Positions 48,826-57,354 of a stretch of DNA of 64,000 nucleotides are shown piece after piece; positions within the stretch are counted from its first letter, which is position 1; each line of letters opens with the position of its first letter. The notes beneath the pieces are model-generated. The model was not told the origin of the DNA and did no database searches. It worked only from the letters and a program-made list of their open reading frames with translations. The translations under genes were made by a program, and so were the position numbers. Source of the DNA: JBBRHQ01 sp963781345 (GTDB lineage: Bacteria; Actinomycetota; Thermoleophilia; Solirubrobacterales; 70-9); NCBI GenBank assembly GCA_963781345.1, contig CAWAFQ010000005.1, positions 124,001 through 188,000 of the forward strand, written 5' to 3'.

Positions 48826-50229
48826 ATGAGCGCTCCCGGCACAACCGAGAACCCCCTTCGCGTCGCCATCATCGGCGCCGGCCCTTCCGGCTTCTACGCC
48901 GCCGAGCACATCCTCAAGGACGAGGGGACGCACGCCCAGGTCGACCTCTTCGATCGCCTCCCCACCCCCTTCGGCCTCGTCCGCGGCGGGGTCGCCCCCG
49001 ACCACCCGAAGATCAAGTCGGTGATCCGGGTCTATGAGAAGACCGCCGCCCGCGAGGGATTCCGCTTCTTCGGCAACGTCAAGGTCGGCCACGACATCGA
49101 CGTTGCCGACCTCGAGCGCCTCTACCACGCGATTGTCTTCACGGTCGGCTGTGAGACCGACCGCCGCCTCGGCATACCCGGCGAGGAGCTGCGCGGGAGC
49201 CACGCGGCCACGGCATTCGTCGGCTGGTACAACGCCCACCCCGACTACGCCGACGAGGAGTTCGACCTGACCTGCGAGCGCGCCGTCGTGATCGGCAACG
49301 GCAACGTCGCCATGGACGTCGCCCGGATGCTGGCGCTGACCGACCGCGAGCTGCGCGAGACCGACACAGCCGAGCACGCGATCGAGATGCTCGGCGGCAA
49401 CAAGGTGTCCGAGATCGTCGTCCTCGGCCGCCGCGGGCCGGTCCAGGCCGCCTTCACCAACCCCGAGATCAGGGAGCTCGGAGAGATGCACGACGCCGAC
49501 GTCGTCGTCGATCCCTCCGAGGTCGAGCTCGACCCCGCGAGCCAGGCCTTCCTCGACTCCGACGAGGCCGACAAGACCACTCGCGTCAACGTCGAGACCC
49601 TGCGCGACTTCTCCGAGCGCACCCCCGAGGGCAAGCCGAAGCGGATCGTCCTTCGCTTCCTCTCCTCGCCGGTCGAGATCACCGGCGAGGGCAAGGTCGA
49701 GGGCATCGTCATCGGCCACAACGAGCTGATCTCCGAAGACGGCGCCCTGCGCGCCCGCGACACCGGCGAGCGATCCGAGCTCGAGTGCGGGCTCGTGCTG
49801 CGCTCGGTCGGCTACACCGGGATCCCGATCGAGGGCGTCCCCTTCGACGACCAGAAGGGGACGATTCTCAACGACGGTGGCCGCGTCCTCGACTCACACG
49901 ACGGAGGGCAGAAGACCGGCCACTACACCGCCGGCTGGATCAAGCGGGGACCCTCCGGGGTGATCGGCACCAACAAGAAGGACGCCCTCGAGACCGTGCG
50001 CCACCTGCTCGACGACGTCGGCTCAGGCACCCTGCTCGATCCCGCCACCCCCGACCCCACCGCGGTCGAGGAGCTCCTCGCCGAGCGCGGGGTCCGCTTC
50101 ATCAGCTTCGAGGACTGGCAGGCGATCGACGAGGCCGAGGTCGGCCGCGGCGAGCCCCACGGGCGGCCCCGGGTCAAGTTCGTCCGGGTCGAGGAGATGT
50201 TCGACGCGCTCGGCGAGCGGGTCGGCTAG
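48826..50229 (+). CDS. fprA: Ferredoxin-NADP+ reductase, adrenodoxin-reductase type (FprA)
   Basis: This 467-residue flavoprotein moves electrons between NADPH and ferredoxin. It has the FAD motif IIGAGPSGFYAAEHIL near the N-terminus, RLPTPFGLVRGGVAPDHPKIK, the NADP motif VVIGNGNVAMDVARML, then VVLGRRGPVQAAFT and the late TAGWIKRGPSGVIGTNK block. These are diagnostic of the FprA/adrenodoxin reductase family. ATG 48826 is used; the frame is open to 48790. Its stop overlaps that of the convergent propeller gene. It could serve iron-sulfur or P450 redox partners. Confidence 0.92.
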   Translation: MSAPGTTENPLRVAIIGAGPSGFYAAEHILKDEGTHAQVDLFDRLPTPFGLVRGGVAPDHPKIKSVIRVYEKTAAREGFRFFGNVKVGHDIDVADLERLYHAIVFTVGCETDRRLGIPGEELRGSHAATAFVGWYNAHPDYADEEFDLTCERAVVIGNGNVAMDVARMLALTDRELRETDTAEHAIEMLGGNKVSEIVVLGRRGPVQAAFTNPEIRELGEMHDADVVVDPSEVELDPASQAFLDSDEADKTTRVNVETLRDFSERTPEGKPKRIVLRFLSSPVEITGEGKVEGIVIGHNELISEDGALRARDTGERSELECGLVLRSVGYTGIPIEGVPFDDQKGTILNDGGRVLDSHDGGQKTGHYTAGWIKRGPSGVIGTNKKDALETVRHLLDDVGSGTLLDPATPDPTAVEELLAERGVRFISFEDWQAIDEAEVGRGEPHGRPRVKFVRVEEMFDALGERVG

Positions 50230-51860
50230 CCCGAGCGCAGGATGAGCCGGCCCCCGTGGCGCTCGTAGAGGTCGCGCAGCCGGTCGTGGTCGGAGCGAAG
50301 GAGCGGAATCGCGCTGGTGAAGACGACCCTGCCACCGCCGGGTGAGACCGCCAGGACCTGGGTGCCCCCGTGGCGGCGTGACCCCTGGCCCTTGGAGACC
50401 AGGAAGAGGCGCTTGCGGGTGCGCCCGTAGATGTCGAGGTTCTGTCCCAGGTCGGAGCGCAACAGGCGGTCCTGGGTGGAGAAGTAGACAGTGCGGCCGT
50501 TGGCCGAGACCCCGCCGAACTCGACCGTCGAGTTGCCGTCGTTGGGATCGAGCGGGGAGCCGGAGACGATCGTCGTGCGCCCCCCCTGGCGGGAGTAGAT
50601 GTCGACGTCCCCGTAGCGGTCGGCGGGCAGCAGGCCCTCGTAGGTCTCGAACAGGACCCGCCCGAGGTCGGCCGACGCGCCGAGGAACTCGACACCCGGG
50701 CCTGTCGCACCGGCGAAGGACCGGTCGAACTGGCCGCCGCTGATCAGCGTTGTCGTTCCCTCAGCGCGCTCGAAGATGTCGGAGTAGGGATCGAGGTCGT
50801 CCGCGGTCAGCTTCTTGCTCGAGCCGAAGAGGACGCGGGTGGCGTCGGTGGACGCGGCGAGCATCCCGGGGAAGGAGGCGTTCTGCCCGCTGGCCCCGAC
50901 CGAGACCAGGGTCGTCACCCCGGACGAGCGGCTGTAGAGGTCGTTGGCGCCGTCGGTGTCCTCGGGGACGAGCTTCGAGCGGGTGTCGAAGACGACCCGG
51001 GTGCCGTCGGAGGAGACCGCCTCCAGCTCCGCGTCGCAATCGAGCCCGGCGCAGGTCCCGTCGTCGGCCGGCCCGGTCGAGACGAAGCTGGTGGTGCCGC
51101 CGAGGCGCTCGTAGATGTCGATCTGGTTGTCGAGGTCGGCCGGGTCGAGCTTCTCCTCGGTGGCGAAGAAGACGTGGAAGCCGCTGCCGTCGACTGCGGC
51201 CCGCCGCCGCGGCACCCCGTAGATCCCGCGATCTTCGCGGCCGAGGGCCAGCGGCGGCTGCGACGTGCCCGGCGTCAGCAGCGTGGTGACGCCGCCCACC
51301 CGCGAGTAGAGGTCGATGATCGTGTCGGCGTCCGAAGGGACGAGCGCGTCGGGGCTGGAGAAGACGACGACCGATCCGTCGCGCGAGGAGGCCTGGAAGC
51401 GGCCGGCGCCGGGCCCGTTCGCGTTCTGGGGGCCGGTCGAGACGAGCGTCAGTCCGCTCCCCGAGCGGTCGTAGGTGTCGACGGCGGAGTCCGTGTCCTC
51501 GGGAAGCAGCCTCTCCTTGGTCTGGAAGAAGACGTGCGAGCCGTCGAAGGTGACGCCCCGCAGGCTGGCGTCGGTCGCCCCGGTTGGCAGGGCCGGGCTG
51601 GCGGCGAGAAGGCGCTTGCTGCCGCCGACCGACTCATAGAGATCTTTGGTCGAGTCAGTGTCGGCGGCGACGAGCCGGTCGACGCTGAAAAAGTAAACGT
51701 GGGTGGCGTCGCTCGAGGCTCCGACGAACAGCGCCGCCCCCTCGGAGAGCGGCGAGGCCGACCGCGCGGGGCCAGCGAGGACGAAGAACGAGATCACGGC
51801 GATCGCCCCGACCATCTGACGGCGCCGCAACCATCCCGCGCTCCTCGTTCGAGCGGCCAT
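50226..51860 (-). CDS. Secreted beta-propeller protein (TolB/WD40-like repeats)
   Basis: This 544-residue protein has a signal peptide (about 1-35) and about eight copies of a repeat of roughly 60 residues. Each has a VFF/VLF strand, then a loop such as KLxPxDxDxxxDLYER and a strand like GTTTLVS. Examples are RLLPEDTDSAVDTYDRSG, ALVPSDADTIIDLYSRVGG, KLDPADLDNQIDIYERLGG and KLVPEDTDGANDLYSRS. The acidic loops could bind calcium. No enzyme residues are visible, so it is probably a structural or binding protein outside the cell. Confidence 0.78.
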   Translation of the reverse strand: MAARTRSAGWLRRRQMVGAIAVISFFVLAGPARSASPLSEGAALFVGASSDATHVYFFSVDRLVAADTDSTKDLYESVGGSKRLLAASPALPTGATDASLRGVTFDGSHVFFQTKERLLPEDTDSAVDTYDRSGSGLTLVSTGPQNANGPGAGRFQASSRDGSVVVFSSPDALVPSDADTIIDLYSRVGGVTTLLTPGTSQPPLALGREDRGIYGVPRRRAAVDGSGFHVFFATEEKLDPADLDNQIDIYERLGGTTSFVSTGPADDGTCAGLDCDAELEAVSSDGTRVVFDTRSKLVPEDTDGANDLYSRSSGVTTLVSVGASGQNASFPGMLAASTDATRVLFGSSKKLTADDLDPYSDIFERAEGTTTLISGGQFDRSFAGATGPGVEFLGASADLGRVLFETYEGLLPADRYGDVDIYSRQGGRTTIVSGSPLDPNDGNSTVEFGGVSANGRTVYFSTQDRLLRSDLGQNLDIYGRTRKRLFLVSKGQGSRRHGGTQVLAVSPGGGRVVFTSAIPLLRSDHDRLRDLYERHGGRLILRSG

Positions 51861-51909
51861 CGCCGCGAGTCTAGCCCGATTGAGCGGCCACCCCTAGAAT
51901 CCCGCGCCG

Positions 51910-52161
51910 ATGGCCGACATCGAGGAGATCAGGTCGATGATCGAGGCGGCGCTGCCGGGCGCCGAGGTCGAGGTGATCGACGAGACGGGAACCGCCGACC
52001 ACCTCCGGGCCACCGTCACCGCTCCCCAGTTCGCGGGGCTATCGCGGATCGACCAGCACCGCCTCGTCAAGGCGGCGGTCAAGGAGCGGATGGACGACGG
52101 CGCGATCCACGCGCTGACCCTGAGGACATCGACGCCGGGCGCGACGGGGACGACTGGGTAA
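51910..52161 (+). CDS. BolA family protein
   Basis: This 83-residue protein has the BolA fold: an N-terminal helix (IEEIRSMIEAALPGAEVEVID), a strand pair with DHLRATVTAPQFAGLSRIDQHRLV, and KAAVKERMDDGAIHALTLRT. BolA proteins bind [2Fe-2S] clusters together with monothiol glutaredoxins. The Grx4-like gene follows 10 bp downstream, which fits that partnership. The usual BolA histidine is present in the DHLR and DQHR segments. The C-terminal Gly/Thr tail is probably disordered. Confidence 0.88.
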   Translation: MADIEEIRSMIEAALPGAEVEVIDETGTADHLRATVTAPQFAGLSRIDQHRLVKAAVKERMDDGAIHALTLRTSTPGATGTTG

Positions 52162-52171
52162 TATCGACCCC

Positions 52172-52567
52172 ATGACCGAGAACGGGATGAAGGAACAGGT
52201 CGAAAAGCTGATCGCCGAGAACGAGGTGCTGCTGTTCATGAAGGGCACCCCGGACATGCCGCGCTGCGGCTTCTCGATGAGGGTCGTGCAGACCCTGGAC
52301 GCGCTCGATGTCGAGTACGGCGCGATCGACGTGCTGCCCGCGCTCGAGCCGCTGCGAGAGATCACCGGAGAGATATCCGACTGGCGCACCTTCCCCCAGC
52401 TCTACGTCAACGGGGAGTTGCTGGGCGGAGCCGACATCGTCGAAGAGATGTATGAGTCCGGTGAGCTCGGGCAGGTGCTCGGGGTCGAGCAGCCCGAGGC
52501 CGCCGCGCCCGCAGCCACGGAGCCCGCTCAGGGCCCACCGCTGCAGATCGACAACCTCCCCGGTTGA
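52172..52567 (+). CDS. grxD: Monothiol glutaredoxin (Grx4 type)
   Basis: This 131-residue protein has the monothiol active site CGFS at 32-35 within KGTPDMPRCGFS, then WRTFPQLYVNGELLGGADI with the cis-proline and glutathione-binding region. Monothiol Grx proteins carry [2Fe-2S] clusters. It is 10 bp downstream of bolA, so a BolA-Grx complex is very likely. The 25-residue Pro/Ala/Glu tail is outside the family core. The secreted RNase gene follows after 13 bp but may be a separate unit. Confidence 0.92.
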   Translation: MTENGMKEQVEKLIAENEVLLFMKGTPDMPRCGFSMRVVQTLDALDVEYGAIDVLPALEPLREITGEISDWRTFPQLYVNGELLGGADIVEEMYESGELGQVLGVEQPEAAAPAATEPAQGPPLQIDNLPG

Positions 52568-52580
52568 CCAAGCGCCTCTG

Positions 52581-53024
52581 ATGCGCTCGCGGGCGGCGAC
52601 CGTGGCGATCGCCGCGCTACCCGTCCTCCTCGTCGCCGCCCTGCTCCTCGGCGGCTGCGGCTCCGGCGGTGGCGGGTCCTCGGTGGCGATCCCGAGCACG
52701 CCCGGCATCGGCCCGCCTCAGGAGGACACCTCAAGCTCCGACCTCGCCGCCAAGGTCCCCGATGCCGGCCAGCGGGCCGAGGTCGCCCGCGTCCTGCGCC
52801 TGGTCGCCTCCGGCGAGCAGCTGCCCTACGACCAGGACGGCAGCGTCTTTCAGAACCGCGAGGGCAATCTCCCCGACCTGCCGGCCAACCTGCTCTACCG
52901 CGAGTACACGGTCCCGACCCCCGGCAGCCCCGACCGCGGCGCCCGCCGACTGGTGATCGGCGACGACGGCAGCGTCTACTACACCAACGACCACTACTCC
53001 AGCTTCGTCAGGCTCGACCAGTGA
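52581..53024 (+). CDS. Exported guanyl-specific ribonuclease (RNase Sa/barnase class) lipoprotein
   Basis: This 147-residue protein has a lipobox LGGC (Cys26) and a C-terminal microbial RNase domain from about 60 to 147. The catalytic set lines up with RNase Sa by spacing: E108 (YREYTV), R119 and R123 (PDRGARR), and H138 (TNDHYSSF). The cell would need an inhibitor, and a barstar-like gene starts within the stop codon (GTGA at 53021). Being a lipoprotein, it would stay tethered outside the membrane. It could serve in nutrition or competition. Confidence 0.87.
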   Translation: MRSRAATVAIAALPVLLVAALLLGGCGSGGGGSSVAIPSTPGIGPPQEDTSSSDLAAKVPDAGQRAEVARVLRLVASGEQLPYDQDGSVFQNREGNLPDLPANLLYREYTVPTPGSPDRGARRLVIGDDGSVYYTNDHYSSFVRLDQ

Positions 53025-53436
53025 GCGCCTCGGTGGAAGCCCTGGCCCTGCTCGAGGCCTCCCCCCGGTCCGGGTTTACGACGACGAACCGAGCCTGCCC
53101 GCGGAGGTCTCCGCGGAGGACATCCGCGGCCGCATCTCGGGACTCGAGATCGCCGCCGACGCGGCGCTCTTCTCGGCCCTCGCGGCCGAGTTCGGCTTCC
53201 CCTCCCATTTCGGCGCGAACTGGGACGCGCTGCTCGACTCGCTGCGTGACATCGGCGCCGGCGGGCCGGCGCCTACGAGCGTGCGGCTGATCGTCGACGA
53301 CGCCGGCGCGATGCTCGCGAAGGCCCCCCGAACCGCGTCGCTGCTGATCGAGACCTGGACGATCGCCGCGCTCTGGTGGGCCGCAAGGGGCGTCTCCTTC
53401 CAGCTCTGCCTGCTGATTCCCAAGCCCGTTCGCTGA
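53021..53436 (+). pseudogene. Barstar-like RNase inhibitor, apparent -1 frameshift in a C6 run
   Basis: GTG 53021 overlaps the RNase stop and begins VSASVEALALLEASP in one frame. The barstar homology is in the frame one base back: LFSALAAEFGFPSHFGANWD, then ALLDSLRDI, ETWTIAALWWAARGVSFQLC and a stop at 53434-53436. That frame has no start codon of its own in the first 110 bp. The two join if one C is added to CCCCCC (53061-53066), giving about 138 residues. It is either a sequencing error, a real mutation, or slippage on the C run. A working RNase would be hard to tolerate without it. Confidence 0.75.
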
Positions 53437-53479
53437 GCACCAAGCCCGTTCGCTGAACGGAACCAAGCCTCTTCATTGA
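53420..53479 (+). repeat. Imperfect tandem repeats spanning the barstar stop codon
   Basis: CCAAGCCCGTTCGCTGA occurs exactly at 53420-53436 and 53440-53456, and a degenerate copy lies at 53463-53479. The first copy contains the barstar stop codon, so the duplications put further in-phase-like stop triplets downstream. Periods are 20 and 23 bp. Confidence 0.7.
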
Positions 53480-53482
53480 ACG

Positions 53483-53508
53483 GATTTGGTCGCTATGGCG
53501 ACCAAATC
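53483..53508. terminator. Perfect 11-bp hairpin between barstar and erpA
   Basis: GATTTGGTCGC (53483-53493) and GCGACCAAATC (53498-53508) flank the loop TATG. It lies between convergent genes and probably terminates both. Confidence 0.65.
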
Positions 53509-53561
53509 AGTTCAGCCAACGAAGCCCCCTCGGAGAGGGACCAGGCGAAGCGGACGTGGCG

Positions 53562-53936
53562 CTAGACCGCGGCCCCTTCGGCCGCGTCTTCTTCGCGAAC
53601 CTGGAAGGACGAGCCACAACCGCAGGCTGCGACGACGTTCGGGTTGTTGACCTGGAACCCGGCGCCCTGGAGGCCCTCGACGTAGTCGACCTCGGAGCCG
53701 AAGACGAACTGGGCGCTGACCCTGTCGACGACGACCGAGACGCCGCGGTCGGAGAAGACGTGGTCGTCGTCCTTGACCTTGTCGAAGGCGAGCGCGTACT
53801 GAAAGCCCGAGCAACCGCCACCGCGAACCGCGACGCGCAGGGCCTGCTCCTCGCCCTCGGAACCACCCAGAAGCTCGTTGATCTTCTCCGCAGCCTTGGG
53901 TGTGAGGGTGATCGCGGTGGTCGGTGTCTCGCTCAT
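53562..53936 (-). CDS. erpA: A-type iron-sulfur carrier protein (ErpA/HesB family)
   Basis: This 124-residue protein hands iron-sulfur clusters to target enzymes. The three ligand cysteines are C42 (GGGCSGFQY), C105 and C107 (ACGCGSSF). The acidic block after GFQYALAFD and the VDYVEGLQGAGFQVNNPN segment are typical of this family. It faces the BolA-Grx4 genes about 1 kb away, reinforcing an iron-sulfur theme. Start is ATG 53936. The last 14 residues are an acidic tail beyond the core. Confidence 0.92.
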   Translation of the reverse strand: MSETPTTAITLTPKAAEKINELLGGSEGEEQALRVAVRGGGCSGFQYALAFDKVKDDDHVFSDRGVSVVVDRVSAQFVFGSEVDYVEGLQGAGFQVNNPNVVAACGCGSSFQVREEDAAEGAAV

Positions 53937-53964
53937 GGCTTCATATTGTAAAGCACGACGGCGG

Positions 53965-54246
53965 CTATTCCGGCTCGCCGTGGGCGTGGTCGAGGTATTG
54001 GCGGATTCGCCGCGAATCGTGGATCACCTCGTCGCCGTCGACGAGGACGGGCACCCGCTCCTGGCCGGTCAGCTCGACGATGCCCGCGCGCCTGGACTTG
54101 CTGATCGGCACCCGCTCGGTGCGGTACGCGACTCCGTGGCGATCGAGGCTGCGGGCGACGGCGCCACAGGGACAGAGGAAGTTGGTCGGCACCGGGCAGC
54201 GGTAGAGGACGACCCGCTCCTGGGCCTCCCCGCCCGGCTCGCTCAT
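53965..54246 (-). CDS. Glutaredoxin / GST N-terminal domain-like protein
   Basis: This 93-residue single-domain thioredoxin-fold protein has the active-site stretch RCPVPTNFLCPCGAVARSLD, with cysteines in a CPC arrangement, and the cis-proline in ERVPVLVDGD followed by SRRIRQYLD. It resembles the N-terminal domain of glutathione S-transferases. Actinobacteria of this type use other low-molecular-weight thiols, so the partner is unknown. ATG 54246 overlaps the stop of the upstream dehydrogenase (ATGA), indicating coupling. Confidence 0.78.
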   Translation of the reverse strand: MSEPGGEAQERVVLYRCPVPTNFLCPCGAVARSLDRHGVAYRTERVPISKSRRAGIVELTGQERVPVLVDGDEVIHDSRRIRQYLDHAHGEPE

Positions 54247-55298
54247 CCGAGCCCGACCCTCTCCCCCAGCTGCAGCGCGCGCCCCACGGTCCGCAGGACG
54301 ATGTCGCTTCGGGGCGCCCGCCCGACGCGGTCGCCGAGCTGCTCCATCTGCCAGCGGACCGCGGCCTCGAGGGTCTCCTCGTGTGGGCGCGGCTTGAAGC
54401 CGAGCTCCTTCTTCGCCTTGGTGCAGCGATAGGTCCACCACTGTGAGGCCGAGCGCAGCTCGTCATGGCTCACCGGCGTAGGTATTCCGACCCGCCCGGC
54501 GAGCTCGATCGAGGCCATCGCCAGCTCGGCCGGGACCTTCAGGGGAGGCGGTGGAACGCCGGAGATGCGGCCGATGTCGGCAAAGAGGCGGGCGAGGGTA
54601 AAGTTGCGCCCGCCGAGGAGGTAGCGCTCACCCGGCTCCCCCTTTTGATCGGCCAGCAGGTGGCCGGCGGCGACGTCGCGAACATCGACGACGTTGAGGG
54701 CGCCGTCGACGTAGGCCGGGATCTGGCGCAGCAGCACCCTCCTGACGAGGCGGTTCGAGGTCTTGCTCGGGTCATCGGGCCCGAGGACGAAGGTCGGGTT
54801 GACGATGACGACGGCGAGGCCGTGGGCGGCGACCCGCAGCGCCTCGACCTCGGCCTCGTGCTTGGAGGTGATATAGGCGATTCCGAGCCGGGCGGCCGCG
54901 AATGGCTGCGACTCGTCCACGGTCCCCCCGGGCTTCGCGACTCCGATAGCGCCCGCCGAGGAGGTGTGGACGACGCGCTCCACCCCGGCACGCAGTGCCT
55001 CCTCCATCACGGTGCGCGTGCCGCCGACGTTGACAGCGAAGACGTGCTCGGCCGCGCCCGCTCGCATCGAGGTGGTGCCGGCGACGTGGAAAACCCGCTC
55101 GGCGCCCTCGATCGCCCGCCGCACAGCCCGGCGGTCGGTGACGTCGCCGGTGGTGCGCTCGAACTCGAGGTCGGAGAGGTGGTCGAGGTTGGATTTGCGG
55201 CGGGCGAGCAGGCGAACATCGTCGCCGCGCTTGACCAGGGCCCGCACCAGGTGCGAGCCGATGAAACCCGAACCCCCTGTGACCAATGTCGTCGCCAA
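54243..55298 (-). CDS. NAD(P)-dependent epimerase/dehydratase-like reductase (HpnA- or CerR-like)
   Basis: This extended-SDR protein of about 351 residues has the nucleotide motif TGGSGFIGSHLVRAL near the start and FHVAGTTSMRAG. The catalytic site appears as YITSKHEAEV (Y-x-x-x-K, with S upstream in HTSSAGA). The block VVIVNPTFVLGPDD and the late YLLGGRNFTLARLF are typical of HpnA-like proteins. This group includes hopanoid-associated reductases and the CerR protein of bacterial ceramide synthesis. TTG 55298 puts the first strand at the start. It is coupled to the glutaredoxin-like gene. Confidence 0.8.
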   Translation of the reverse strand: MATTLVTGGSGFIGSHLVRALVKRGDDVRLLARRKSNLDHLSDLEFERTTGDVTDRRAVRRAIEGAERVFHVAGTTSMRAGAAEHVFAVNVGGTRTVMEEALRAGVERVVHTSSAGAIGVAKPGGTVDESQPFAAARLGIAYITSKHEAEVEALRVAAHGLAVVIVNPTFVLGPDDPSKTSNRLVRRVLLRQIPAYVDGALNVVDVRDVAAGHLLADQKGEPGERYLLGGRNFTLARLFADIGRISGVPPPPLKVPAELAMASIELAGRVGIPTPVSHDELRSASQWWTYRCTKAKKELGFKPRPHEETLEAAVRWQMEQLGDRVGRAPRSDIVLRTVGRALQLGERVGLG

Positions 55299-55350
55299 GG
55301 CGGTGGATGGTAGATGAGCGGACCCCGCGCTTCTGCTACAACCGGATCCC

Positions 55351-56220
55351 TTGAGTCCCGGCTCCCAGTCCGCGATCGTCTGCGACTCGACCACCTACCT
55401 GCCCGCCGAGCTGATCGAGGCCCACGGCATCGAGGTGATCAGCCTCTACGTGACCCTCGACGGCGTTGGGCGCCGCGAGACCGAGATCACCGACCTCCCC
55501 GCCTTCTACGAAGAGCTGCGGGCATCCGAGGCGCCGGCGACCACCTCGCAGCCCTCGGTCGGCGACTTCGTCTCCAAGTATGAGCCGCTTCTCGCCGACG
55601 GCCTCGATCTCGTCTCGATTCACATCTCCGCTGGAATCTCGGGGACGGTCGAGGCCGCCGAGCAGGCGAAGGAGCGCCTCACCGCCGACGGCAAGGGGGG
55701 CGAGCGGATCCGGATCTACGACTCGGGGACCGCGGCGGGCGGCCTCGGTCTCTGCGTCCTGGCGGCGGCGGAGGCGGCGAGCTCCGGTGCGGGCGCGGAC
55801 GAGTGTCTGGAGACCGCCCGGGAGACGCGGGATGAGACCAAGCTCTGGTTTGCGGTCGACACTCTCGAGTACCTGCGCCGAGGTGGCCGGATCGGCGGCG
55901 CCCGCGCCTGGATCGGCTCGGCCCTGAAGATCAAGCCCATCCTCACCCTCGAGGACGAGATCACCCCGATCGAGCGGGTGCGCACGCGGGCGCGTTCGAT
56001 CGAGCGCCTGCGCGACTACGCCGTCCAGCGACACGAGTCCGGAGCCGATGCCTGGGTGGTCCAGCACATCCAGGACCCCGAGTCGGCGGCCCGGCTGGCC
56101 GACGAGTGCCGCGAGATCTACGGTTGTGACCCCGTCTTCGTCTCAGAGATCGGCCCGGTGCTCGGGGTCCACGTTGGCCCCGGCCTGCTCGGGGTGGGCA
56201 GCACCAAACCCTGGAAGTAG
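55351..56220 (+). CDS. DegV family fatty-acid-binding protein
   Basis: This 289-residue protein has DegV marks: SAIVCDSTTYLP at the N-terminus, the fatty-acid carboxylate motif TTSQPSVGDF (about 64-73), IHISAGISGTVEAA, YDSGTAAGGLG and the late VGPGLLGVG. In firmicutes the equivalent (FakB) presents fatty acids to a kinase, FakA; no FakA is in this window. The start is TTG 55351. It lies back to back with the dehydrogenase gene, 52 bp apart. Confidence 0.9.
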   Translation: MSPGSQSAIVCDSTTYLPAELIEAHGIEVISLYVTLDGVGRRETEITDLPAFYEELRASEAPATTSQPSVGDFVSKYEPLLADGLDLVSIHISAGISGTVEAAEQAKERLTADGKGGERIRIYDSGTAAGGLGLCVLAAAEAASSGAGADECLETARETRDETKLWFAVDTLEYLRRGGRIGGARAWIGSALKIKPILTLEDEITPIERVRTRARSIERLRDYAVQRHESGADAWVVQHIQDPESAARLADECREIYGCDPVFVSEIGPVLGVHVGPGLLGVGSTKPWK

Positions 56221-56227
56221 CCTGGCT

Positions 56228-57289
56228 TCAGCCTTCGACGGGAACCGGCGCAGGCTCCTCGCCGTGACGGAAGCGCCACCAGTCGCGGACGACGCTCTGG
56301 GCCGCAGCCGCCGTCGGGATCGCGATCAAAACCCCGAGGACGCCCAGCAGAGAAGCGCCGATGAGCACAGCGATGATCACGACCAGTGGGTGGATCTGGA
56401 CGGTGCGCCCGTAGACATAGGGCTGGATCACGTTGTTCTCGACCTGCTGGTAGACGATCGTCACGATCGCCCAGACGATCACGGCGGTCGGGAAGTCGAC
56501 GAAGGCGACGACGATCCCGACCAGGATCGCGCCCAGGGTGGCACCGACCAGCGGGATCAGGTCGAAGAAGCCGAAGAGCACGGCGAGCGGGACCGCGAAG
56601 GGAATGCCGAGGGCCGTCAGGGTGATGTACGTGACGAGCCCGGCGGCGATGCTGATGACGAAGTTGCCGAAAACGTAGCCGCCGATCGCCTCGGAGACGT
56701 CGTGGGCGATCGCCCGCGCGCGGGCCTCCCGTTCCCGATCGAGCTGCCGGAAGCCGAACTCGAGGATCCGGTGGCCGTCCAGGAGCAGGAAGAAAGTGAT
56801 CACCAGGATCGAGAAGAGGTCGATCAGACGTGAGAAGACACCGACGGTGACGTCCCGTAGCGTTCCGGCGGCCTCGCCGAGCTTGCTCGGAAGCTGGTCC
56901 GCCTGCTTGACCAGGTTGTCGGTGATGTCGTACTTGTCGTCGTACTCGCGGAAGGTCTTGTTGGAGCGCAGATCGGTGACGTAGCCCGGCAGGTCGTTGG
57001 AGAGGTTCTCGACCCCGGTCACGAGGGGTGGCACCAGCAGCAGCCCGATGCCGAAGATCCCGACCCCGATGCCGAAGTAGACAGTGAGTATTGCCAGCCA
57101 GCGGGGAACCCTGCGGGAGTGAAGCCAGTTGACGGCCGGGGCGATCGCGAGCGCCAGGAAGAGGGCGATCAGGACCAGAAGCAGAACGCTGCGAAGGCTG
57201 TAGAGCAGGTAGAGGCCGGCGATGACCGCGGCCGTGACGAGCACGACCCGCGCGATCGCACGCACCGACGGAACAGGCATCTCCGACAT
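56228..57289 (-). CDS. AI-2E family transporter
   Basis: This protein of about 353 residues has the family layout. Two N-terminal helices (VVLVTAAVIAGLYLLYSL, LLLVLIALFLALAIAP) lead to a helical soluble stretch (80-200) and then four or more helices, with the conserved FFDLIPLVGATLGAIL and VIWAIVTIVYQQVENNVIQP. The family exports diverse solutes, only some of them autoinducer-related. The start is uncertain: ATG 57289 or 57280. It converges on degV and is downstream of the DUF3618 operon on the same strand. Confidence 0.87.
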   Translation of the reverse strand: MSEMPVPSVRAIARVVLVTAAVIAGLYLLYSLRSVLLLVLIALFLALAIAPAVNWLHSRRVPRWLAILTVYFGIGVGIFGIGLLLVPPLVTGVENLSNDLPGYVTDLRSNKTFREYDDKYDITDNLVKQADQLPSKLGEAAGTLRDVTVGVFSRLIDLFSILVITFFLLLDGHRILEFGFRQLDREREARARAIAHDVSEAIGGYVFGNFVISIAAGLVTYITLTALGIPFAVPLAVLFGFFDLIPLVGATLGAILVGIVVAFVDFPTAVIVWAIVTIVYQQVENNVIQPYVYGRTVQIHPLVVIIAVLIGASLLGVLGVLIAIPTAAAAQSVVRDWWRFRHGEEPAPVPVEG

Positions 57290-57354
57290 CCGCCGCGAGG
57301 GTACGGCCGTGGCCGGACACCCCACAGGCGCGACCCCAGCGGGGGCCGAAGCTG

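Noticed and set aside
56228..57289. Quorum-sensing (autoinducer-2) exporter
   Set aside because: The family name is historical; members transport varied solutes and no luxS or AI-2 gene is in the window.
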